Source of the DNA: CAYJEO01 sp964369355
Lineage (GTDB): Bacteria > Bacillota_I > Bacilli_A > RF39 > UBA660
Direction of reading: 5' to 3'
Length of the DNA: 5,033 nucleotides
NCBI GenBank assembly: GCA_964369355.1
Contig: CAYJEO010000046.1
Location: forward strand, 1-5,033
Part shown: piece after piece, positions 1 to 5,033 of the stretch
Numbering within the stretch: position 1 is the first letter of the stretch
How the letters are laid out: each line of letters begins with the position of its first letter
Position numbers and translations under genes: made by a program
The notes under the pieces: generated by a model
What the model was told of the DNA's origin: nothing
The model's input: only the letters and a program-made list of their open reading frames with translations
The model's database searches: none

Positions 1-863
1 CCATGTAATAATCTTGATAATAAATAAGATTTATAATTAATATTATAATCACTTAATATACTTAATACTTGCATATGGATACTAATACCACCAAATGAAA
101 GAAAAAAAGTAATAAAAAGTGATTTAACTAACAAAGGAATTTCAAGTAGACATACATACTTAATTCCTTTTGTTATTTCTAAAAGACCTGTAATAAAATA
201 TTTTAAGTGAGTATTTATATCAAGTAGTAAAATAATATCTGATATAACACTAAAGGTTACAATAACACCTAATATAAGTAATATAACATTAGTGTTTTTA
301 CTTATTGAATTAAGTAAACATTTATTAAAGGATAATTTATTTAAATTAATACTTTTTAATTCATTATTTACTTTTATTTTATTTTTAATAAATAAACCTA
401 TTATAATATTAGGAATATAATGACTTATTAAAATTAAAATAGCTAAGTTTTTATTTAATAATAAAGTTATTGTACCTATTATAAATAAAGGATTAGAAAA
501 ATGAGTAAACATTAATAATTTATTAGCTTCGTTAATACTAATTAAATTATCATCTAATAATTCTTTAATAAATTTAGCATTAGAAGGACAACCAGATATT
601 AAAGATAAAAAAAATACATAGCAGCCATTATAAGAAATATTAAATAAAAAATTCATTGGTTTATAAAATAATTTACCTAAAATATCAATTAATCCATAAT
701 TTTTAAGTAAATCTGCTATAATAAAAAAAGGAAATAAAAAAGGAATTACATTTTTAAAAGTAATGTTCATACCAAATATAACAGAATTCATAATAATATT
801 TGAATTGAATAACATAATAAATAAGACAGTACTTAATAAAACTAAATAAATATTGTTTTTCAT
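1..863 (-). CDS. ylbJ: YlbJ-like nucleoside-recognition (Gate) domain membrane protein, 3' end outside window
   Basis: My reverse-strand translation is open from an ATG at 863-861 down to the window edge: 287 full codons with no stop, so the C-terminus is missing. The start is fixed by AAGGAG (complement of 869-874) five bases before the ATG. The protein is almost wholly hydrophobic, with membrane segments near residues 5-20, 38-53, 72-90, 122-136 and 138-156 and more in the second half. Family signatures are SGCPSNAK (residues 90-97) followed by the amphipathic ISINEANKLL and NPLFIIG (124-130). The second half carries the matching element SFGGISIHMQV (256-266) and ends RLLH (284-287), close to the usual C-terminus of YlbJ. 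B. subtilis YlbJ is a sporulation membrane protein of roughly 400 residues. This copy looks shorter because the linker between the halves is short. The transported substrate is unknown. A general nucleoside-recognition-domain protein is the alternative label. Confidence 0.85.
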   Translation of the reverse strand, partial: MKNNIYLVLLSTVLFIMLFNSNIIMNSVIFGMNITFKNVIPFLFPFFIIADLLKNYGLIDILGKLFYKPMNFLFNISYNGCYVFFLSLISGCPSNAKFIKELLDDNLISINEANKLLMFTHFSNPLFIIGTITLLLNKNLAILILISHYIPNIIIGLFIKNKIKVNNELKSINLNKLSFNKCLLNSISKNTNVILLILGVIVTFSVISDIILLLDINTHLKYFITGLLEITKGIKYVCLLEIPLLVKSLFITFFLSFGGISIHMQVLSILSDYNINYKSYLLSRLLH

Positions 864-892
864 AAAATCTCCTTATAGAAACGAGTGATACT
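864..892. promoter_or_regulatory. 29-bp divergent intergenic gap between ylbJ and ylbL
   Basis: Only 29 bases separate the ylbJ ATG (minus strand, 863) from the proposed ylbL start (plus strand, 893). The gap holds little beyond the two ribosome binding sites: AAGGAG on the minus strand (869-874) and GAGTGAT on the plus strand (883-889). There is no room for two separate promoters, so at least one, probably both, must lie inside the opposite gene's 5' coding sequence. The compact arrangement suggests that transcription of the two genes interferes or is coordinated, but I see no operator-like palindrome in the gap. Confidence 0.6.
883..889 (+). promoter_or_regulatory. Ribosome binding site that places the ylbL start
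   Basis: GAGTGAT contains GTGAT, an exact match to the right half of the AAGGAGGTGAT Shine-Dalgarno consensus. Aligned this way, the purine core ends at 885 and leaves seven bases before the ATC at 893, which is normal spacing. No comparable site precedes the GTG at 1115. In so AT-rich a region a G-rich heptamer is noticeable, but five matching bases are not decisive. Confidence 0.45.
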
Positions 893-1921
893 ATCAATAA
901 AATATATGAAATAATAAAAAAAATAGTTAAATTTTTAAGTAACTTTTTAAAAGAAATAACAGATATAATAATTGTTTTTTTAATAGGAATATTATTAGTA
1001 GTAATAGAATTACCTTATTATATAAATACTCCAGGTGGACTTACTTTAGTAAGTGATAGAATCGAAGTAGAAAATGAATATGAATCAACAGGTTCTTTTA
1101 ATATAACTTATGTAGTGGAACTAAAAGCAAATATTCCAACACTTATATATGCATATTTTCACCCCGATTGGGATATATATCAAAAAGATGAAGTTGTTTT
1201 ATCAAATGAAACTTATGAACAGCAATATATTAGAAATAGATTATTACTGGAAGAAGGAACTGACAATGCAATAAAAATAGCATATGAATTAGCTGATAAA
1301 GAAATAGAAATATTATCTAATAAAGTTTATATTACATATATAGATGAAGCAGCATTTACTAACTTGGAAATAGGGGATCAAATCTTAGAGGTAAATGGTA
1401 TAAAAATCACATCAAAAGAAGATTTATTTACTATTTTAGAATCATCTGAGTTAAATGAACAAATTATATTAAAAGTAAAAAGAAATAATGAAGAAATGAC
1501 TAAACATGCAACTAAAGTGAATATTGAAGATGAAGAATTATTTGGTTTAATGATAACAGAAGATTTAGAACTAAGAACAGAACCAACAACTACTTTTAAT
1601 TTTGAAACAGAAGAATCTGGCCCTTCAGGTGGATTAATGACTACTTTATACATATATGACTCATTAATTGAGCCTGATTTAACTAATGGATATACAATAG
1701 CCGGAACAGGGACAATTGAAGCAGATGGCAGTGTTGGCGAGATTTCTGGAGTTGAATATAAAATTATAGGTGCAGTTAGTAAAGACGCTGATATATTTTT
1801 AGTTCCTGAAGAAAATTATGAAGAAGCAGTAGCAGTAAAAAAAGATAAAAACTTTAAAATTGATATAGTAAGTGTTAAAACTATTGAAGATGCTTTATTA
1901 TATTTAAACAATCTTGATTAA
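893..1921 (+). CDS. ylbL: YlbL/DdcP (SepM)-type membrane-anchored PDZ-Lon serine protease, non-ATG start
   Basis: Counting from the ATC at 893 the product is 342 residues, matching the roughly 340 of B. subtilis YlbL. There is a short basic N-terminal stretch, one membrane anchor (about 22-38, TDIIIVFLIGILLVVIE), then PYYINTPGG (41-49), the family's typical post-anchor motif. A degenerate PDZ domain follows (about 144-212, with IGDQILEVNGIKI). A C-terminal Lon-type protease domain ends the protein (about 224-342). Its catalytic dyad is visible: Ser245 in GPSGG and Lys290 in EYKIIGA, 45 residues apart as in the family. The active site is expected outside the membrane. In B. subtilis this protease (DdcP) clears the DNA-damage-induced division inhibitor YneA; streptococcal SepM trims a competence pheromone. 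The substrate here is unknown. The frame is open from 866, yet the first conventional start codon is GTG 1115, which would delete the anchor and has no ribosome binding site, so I reject it. The exact start is uncertain; family and active site are not. Confidence 0.85.
   Translation: MNKIYEIIKKIVKFLSNFLKEITDIIIVFLIGILLVVIELPYYINTPGGLTLVSDRIEVENEYESTGSFNITYVVELKANIPTLIYAYFHPDWDIYQKDEVVLSNETYEQQYIRNRLLLEEGTDNAIKIAYELADKEIEILSNKVYITYIDEAAFTNLEIGDQILEVNGIKITSKEDLFTILESSELNEQIILKVKRNNEEMTKHATKVNIEDEELFGLMITEDLELRTEPTTTFNFETEESGPSGGLMTTLYIYDSLIEPDLTNGYTIAGTGTIEADGSVGEISGVEYKIIGAVSKDADIFLVPEENYEEAVAVKKDKNFKIDIVSVKTIEDALLYLNNLD
901..930 (-). promoter_or_regulatory. Candidate promoter for ylbJ inside the ylbL 5' coding region
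   Basis: On the minus strand TTAACT (complement of 925-930, four of six matches to TTGACA) is followed after 18 bases by TATATT (complement of 901-906, five of six to TATAAT). Transcription would begin near 894, giving a leader of about 30 bases that includes the AAGGAG site. The position fits what ylbJ needs, but such matches are frequent by chance in DNA this AT-rich. Confidence 0.25.
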
Positions 1922-1946
1922 AAAATAGACTTATGTCTTTTTTTTT
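1922..1946 (+). terminator. Weak intrinsic terminator-like hairpin after ylbL
   Basis: Directly after the ylbL stop codon, AGAC (1927-1930) pairs with GTCT (1935-1938) around a TTAT loop. After one mismatch, the preceding A-run can pair with the following T-run. Nine T residues (1938-1946) form the tail. The core stem is only four base pairs with two G:C pairs, so termination would be partial at best, and readthrough into mutS is plausible. Confidence 0.4.
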
Positions 1947-1954
1947 GATAAAAT
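1926..1954 (+). promoter_or_regulatory. Candidate mutS promoter overlapping the hairpin
   Basis: TAGACT (1926-1931, four of six to TTGACA) and TAAAAT (1949-1954, five of six to TATAAT) are exactly 17 bases apart. Initiation would fall near 1961, right at the mutS ribosome binding site, leaving a leader of only about 12 bases. That is unusually short and lowers confidence. The -35-like element shares bases with the hairpin stem. Confidence 0.2.
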
Positions 1955-1972
1955 TAAAAAAGGTGAAGTGAC

Positions 1973-4501
1973 ATGATAAGAAGTGAAGTAGATATAAATA
2001 AAGTAACGCCAATGATGCGTCAATATTTAGAAATCAAACAAAGAAACGAAGATATTATTATCTTTTTTAGACTAGGAGATTTCTATGAAATGTTTTTTGA
2101 AGATGCAACAAAAGTTGCTCATCTATTAGAACTTACACTAACAGGTAAAAATGCTGGGTTAGATGAAAAAATACCAATGTGTGGTATACCTCATCATGCC
2201 GCGTCTACTTATATTGATAAATTAATTAACTTAGGTTATAAAGTAGGTATAGCAGAACAATTAGAAGATGCTAAAAATGTTAAAGGTATAGTTAAAAGAG
2301 ATGTAGTTCAAATAGTATCAAAAGGAACTAATTTTAATACTGATACATTAAATGAAAAAGAAAATAATTATATTGCTAGTATAGTAGATTGTAAAACAGC
2401 TTATAGTATAAGCTATTCAGACTTAACAACAGGAGTTATTTATACAACTAAAGAAAAACATAATATAAGTAGTTTAATTACTTATATTGTAAGTATGGGG
2501 ATAAAAGAAGTAATAATGTCTTCAAAAGTAGATAATAATGTATATCAAATTCTTAAAAATCAATTTAATATAACATCAACAATAGTAGATGATTTAGAAA
2601 AAGAAAATAAATATAGTTATGTATATGATGAAATAGAAGATTTTTACTTAAAAGAAAGTATAATTTATTTAATAAGTTATATCGTCAAAACACAAAAAAG
2701 AGAACTGTCACATTTGCAAAAAGCTGAAGTAATAAAAAATAATAATTTTTTAAAAATGGATATTCATACTAAAAGAAATTTAGAACTAACACAAACACTT
2801 AGACAAAACACAAGAAACTACTCACTAATATGGTTATTAGATAAAACAAAAACAGCAATGGGTTCTAGAATGCTTAAAAACATGATTGAATCACCATTAA
2901 TTGATATAGAAAAAATAAATCATAGATATGATATGGTAGAAACTTTAATAAAAGAATTTATATTAAAATCAGAACTTCAAGATTTATTATATGAAGTTTA
3001 TGACTTAGAAAGATTATCAGGACGTATTGCTTTTGGAAATGCTAATGCTAAAGATTTATTACAACTAAAAAATTCTATTAAAGTACTACCTTCAATAAAT
3101 GAAATATTAAAACAAATAAAATTTAATGAAACTTTAAAACCACTAGATGAATTATATAAATTACTAGATGAAAGTATTTATGAAAATCCTCCAATATCTA
3201 TAAAAGAAGGATATATTATAAAAGAAGGTTATAATAGTGAATTAGATGAATTAAAAGATTTAAGAAAAGGTGGCAAAGATTTTGTTGCTAGATTCGAATT
3301 AGAAGAAAAAGAAAAAACTGGTATTAAAAATTTAAAAGTAGGTTATAACCGTATATTTGGTTATTATATTGAAGTATCAAAAGGAAATATTTCACAAGTA
3401 AAAGAAGAATTTGGATATGAGAGAAGACAAACTTTAGCGAATTGTGAAAGATATATAAGTCCTATTTTAAAAGAAAAAGAAGCATTAATTTTAAATGCTG
3501 AAGAAAAAATTATTGAACTAGAATATAATTTGTTTATTGAAATAAGAGATAGTATTAAAAAATATATTAAAGATTTACAAATGATAGCCAAAACTATATC
3601 TAATATTGATGTATTACAATCTTTTGCAACTATAGCAGAAGAAAATAATTATATAAGACCGACCTTATCTTTAAAAAAAGAAATAAATATTAAAGATAAT
3701 CGACATCCAGTAGTTGAAAAAGTTATAAATACGTTATATGTTCCAAATGATATCATAATGAATGAAGATACGAATATACTATTAATTACAGGACCTAATA
3801 TGGCTGGTAAATCAACTTATATGAGACAAGTAGCAATAACAGTAATTATGGCTCAAATTGGATGTTTTATTCCTGCTTCTAAAGCAACATTGCCTGTATT
3901 TGATGCTATATATACAAGAATTGGTGCATCAGATGATTTAGTATCAGGAGAATCTACTTTTATGGTTGAAATGACTGAAGCTAATAATGCTATTACTAAT
4001 GCTACTGAAAATAGTTTGATTTTATTTGATGAATTAGGTAGAGGTACTGCAACTTTTGATGGTATGGCTTTAGCGCAATCAATTATTGAATATATTAATA
4101 CTAATATATTAGCAAAAACTTTTTTCTCAACTCACTACCATGAATTAACGGATTTAGAAAATACTAATAAAGGTATTAAAAATATTCATGTATCTGCTGT
4201 TGAAGAAAATGGTCAATTAACATTTTTACATAAAATTAAAGAAGGTTCTATTGATAAAAGTTATGGTATTCATGTTGCAAAATTAGCTAAAATGCCTGAT
4301 AGTATTATTAAAAGAGCTGATAGTATATTAAAAGTATATGAAAATAAAGAAATTAAAAAAGACAAAATAATTCAAGAGCAATTACCTTTAGATTTATTAG
4401 TTGAATCCAATTTAGAAAAAAGATTAAAAGAAATAAATCCACTAGAAATAACACCTTTAGAAGCTCTAAATATATTAAATGAATTAAAAGAATTAAAATA
4501 G
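1973..4501 (+). CDS. mutS: DNA mismatch repair ATPase MutS
   Basis: This is a complete 842-residue MutS, normal length for the family. As a dimer it binds mispaired or looped bases and, on ATP binding, becomes a sliding clamp that recruits MutL. Start ATG 1973 follows AGGTGA (1961-1966) by six bases. Visible landmarks: the mismatch-reading F-Y-E motif (Phe37-Tyr38-Glu39) in the N-terminal domain; connector domain (about 130-250); lever/core with DLERLSGR (344-351); clamp domain (about 400-510); DNRHPVVE (His578) at the entry to the ATPase domain; Walker A GPNMAGKST (607-615, Lys613); signature STFMVEM (661-667); Walker B LFDELGRGT (Asp686-Glu687); and STHYHEL (719-725, His721). The dimerisation region ends with the typical EALNILNELK helix. 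QLPLDL (803-808) resembles a beta-clamp-binding motif where B. subtilis MutS carries one. All catalytic residues are intact, so it should be active. The next gene is translationally coupled. MutL is not in the window. Confidence 0.98.
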   Translation: MIRSEVDINKVTPMMRQYLEIKQRNEDIIIFFRLGDFYEMFFEDATKVAHLLELTLTGKNAGLDEKIPMCGIPHHAASTYIDKLINLGYKVGIAEQLEDAKNVKGIVKRDVVQIVSKGTNFNTDTLNEKENNYIASIVDCKTAYSISYSDLTTGVIYTTKEKHNISSLITYIVSMGIKEVIMSSKVDNNVYQILKNQFNITSTIVDDLEKENKYSYVYDEIEDFYLKESIIYLISYIVKTQKRELSHLQKAEVIKNNNFLKMDIHTKRNLELTQTLRQNTRNYSLIWLLDKTKTAMGSRMLKNMIESPLIDIEKINHRYDMVETLIKEFILKSELQDLLYEVYDLERLSGRIAFGNANAKDLLQLKNSIKVLPSINEILKQIKFNETLKPLDELYKLLDESIYENPPISIKEGYIIKEGYNSELDELKDLRKGGKDFVARFELEEKEKTGIKNLKVGYNRIFGYYIEVSKGNISQVKEEFGYERRQTLANCERYISPILKEKEALILNAEEKIIELEYNLFIEIRDSIKKYIKDLQMIAKTISNIDVLQSFATIAEENNYIRPTLSLKKEINIKDNRHPVVEKVINTLYVPNDIIMNEDTNILLITGPNMAGKSTYMRQVAITVIMAQIGCFIPASKATLPVFDAIYTRIGASDDLVSGESTFMVEMTEANNAITNATENSLILFDELGRGTATFDGMALAQSIIEYINTNILAKTFFSTHYHELTDLENTNKGIKNIHVSAVEENGQLTFLHKIKEGSIDKSYGIHVAKLAKMPDSIIKRADSILKVYENKEIKKDKIIQEQLPLDLLVESNLEKRLKEINPLEITPLEALNILNELKELK
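3200..3232 (+). repeat. Short in-frame tandem repeat within mutS
   Basis: A 15-base unit, ATAAAAGAAGG(A/T)TAT, occurs at 3200-3214 and 3218-3232 with a period of 18 bases, giving IKEGY twice (residues 410-414 and 416-420). Position and reading frame match the normal IKEGYNxELDEL stretch at the start of the MutS clamp domain, so function is probably unaffected. It could come from slippage duplication or simply from the amino acid pattern. Confidence 0.5.
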
Positions 4502-4512
4502 GAGGAAATATG
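4499..4512 (+). promoter_or_regulatory. Stop/ribosome-binding-site overlap coupling mutS to the downstream gene
   Basis: The mutS stop TAG (4499-4501) lies within TAGGAGG, so the strong Shine-Dalgarno AGGAGG (4500-4505) begins inside the stop codon and sits four bases before the ATG at 4510. Ribosomes finishing mutS are placed directly on the next start, which implies translational coupling and co-transcription. Confidence 0.8.
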
Positions 4513-5025
4513 AATTTATTAAAAAAAGAAAATTGGTTTGTATGGTTAATATTATTATTTTTAAGTTATGGTATGTCTAATTTTGCACTTGCATCTACTT
4601 TAGATGTATATGAAGAAACACCTTGGTTTTTAAAATGGGCTAAAAATAAAAATGATTTATTTAAATTACTTGCAATATTAATAACTTTAACAATTATTTT
4701 ATTATTAACATTTTATTCAACACAAATAACTGAGTTAATTTATGAAAGTACAAATATATTTGTTACTTTAACATTATTTATAGCATCACTATATAGTTCT
4801 ATTATATTAATAGCCGCAATAATTGCTTTTATTAATGTTTCTACTAAAGTAGCTGCTAAATTAAATGTCAAAGGTAGTGAACTATATTTATCAACTTATA
4901 TTTGGATAGTAAGTTTAATTATTCCAATATTAGGTTGGGCTGTATTTGTACTTATGTTTTTATATGTTATATTAGCACCAATTTATATGATATATAAAGG
5001 ACAAGGAGAACTAATAAATAATTAG
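4510..5025 (+). CDS. Uncharacterised four-helix membrane protein
   Basis: I do not recognise a named family. The 171-residue product begins at an ATG with a near-perfect ribosome binding site that overlaps the mutS stop. Four hydrophobic segments are clear: about 10-28, 51-70, 83-109 and 127-156. The N-terminus is basic and aromatic (KKENWFVW), and the first loop has TPWFLKWAKNKND (37-49). Between helices 3 and 4 lies a hydrophilic stretch, TKVAAKLNVKGSELY (112-126). The fourth helix contains Pro139 and Gly142-Trp143, and the tail is short (YKGQGELINN). FALAS (25-29) could be read as a signal-peptidase site, but the aromatic anchor and later helices make a retained membrane segment more likely. 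From memory, similar small proteins with an NWFVW-like start and a KVAAKLNV-like loop occur as hypotheticals in low-GC gut Bacilli; I cannot verify this. There is no catalytic motif. Its last codons form part of a terminator. Confidence 0.85.
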   Translation: MNLLKKENWFVWLILLFLSYGMSNFALASTLDVYEETPWFLKWAKNKNDLFKLLAILITLTIILLLTFYSTQITELIYESTNIFVTLTLFIASLYSSIILIAAIIAFINVSTKVAAKLNVKGSELYLSTYIWIVSLIIPILGWAVFVLMFLYVILAPIYMIYKGQGELINN

Positions 5026-5033
5026 TTCTTTTT
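5004..5033 (+). terminator. Intrinsic terminator spanning the last codons of the membrane protein gene
   Basis: GAACTAAT (5008-5015) pairs perfectly with ATTAGTTC (5021-5028) around an AAATA loop. The stem is extended by A5007:T5029 and weaker G:T and A:T pairs outward. A T-run (5029-5033) continues to the window edge. The gene's TAG stop (5023-5025) lies inside the right arm, so the stem carries both the final codons and the termination signal. This closes the mutS unit. Confidence 0.75.

Noticed and set aside
853..879. TTGTTT...TATAGA as a plus-strand promoter for ylbL
   Set aside because: There are only three and four matches to the two hexamers and the spacer is 15 bases; not distinguishable from background in such AT-rich DNA.
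885..914. Short ORF from GTG 885 (containing ATG 906) as a leader peptide or the true ylbL start
   Set aside because: It is in a different frame from ylbL and stops at 912-914 after nine codons. No slippery site fits a shift into the protease frame, and it resembles a chance ORF.
916..923. Run of eight A residues in early ylbL as a programmed frameshift site
   Set aside because: The zero frame is open and encodes the correct protein on both sides of the run; the alternative frames stop before or soon after it.
1115..1117. GTG as the start of the protease gene (268-residue product)
   Set aside because: It has no ribosome binding site and would remove the membrane anchor and the PYYINTPGG motif encoded in the same open frame just upstream.
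1378..1653. 91-residue minus-strand ORF inside ylbL
   Set aside because: It is antisense to conserved PDZ and Lon-domain codons, has no recognisable features, and its hydrophobic, Ser-rich composition is what the reverse of an acidic AT-rich gene gives.
3364..3591. 75-residue minus-strand ORF inside mutS
   Set aside because: It lies wholly antisense to the conserved MutS clamp/core region, with no sign of independent coding.
5008..5028. GAAC...GTTC as a LexA/DinR SOS operator
   Set aside because: The SOS box of Gram-positives is GAAC-N4-GTTC. Here the half-sites are 13 bases apart, inside a coding end and followed by a T-tract, so it is a terminator stem.

Overview
The window is very AT-rich (about three quarters A+T by eye) and is a coding-dense piece of a low-GC Gram-positive-type chromosome (Bacillota/Bacilli, or a Mollicutes-like relative of them). 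Two things support this: the ylbJ and ylbL homologues, a pair known from Bacillus, and strong AGGAGG-type ribosome binding sites. All eight tryptophans I can place are TGG, and the complete genes end in TAA or TAG with no in-frame TGA. This argues against the Mycoplasma code, in which TGA means Trp. I cannot name a genus.

Layout, left to right. Positions 1-863 hold, on the minus strand, most of a YlbJ/nucleoside-recognition ('Gate') family membrane protein whose 3' end lies outside the window. It starts back-to-back with a plus-strand YlbL (DdcP)-type membrane-anchored PDZ-Lon serine protease (about 893-1921). The protease frame contains an intact N-terminal anchor and family-typical sequence, but no ATG, GTG or TTG upstream of 1115. 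The best-supported start is an ATC at 893 behind a GTGAT ribosome-binding match. After a 51-bp gap with a weak terminator-like hairpin comes a complete, canonical mutS (1973-4501). Its stop codon overlaps the ribosome binding site of a 171-residue four-helix membrane protein of unknown function (4510-5025). A strong intrinsic terminator then spans that gene's stop codon (5004-5033).

How the genes fit together. The mutS-membrane protein pair is a two-gene, translationally coupled unit closed by the terminator, so mutL is not in this transcript. In B. subtilis, YlbL/DdcP removes a DNA-damage-induced division inhibitor, so the protease and MutS both belong to genome maintenance, but the hairpin between them leaves it open whether they are co-transcribed. 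No CRISPR, insertion sequence, tRNA/rRNA or phage feature was seen. I found no evidence for an entirely new multi-gene system. The most notable points are the non-canonical start of ylbL and the uncharacterised membrane protein tied to mutS.
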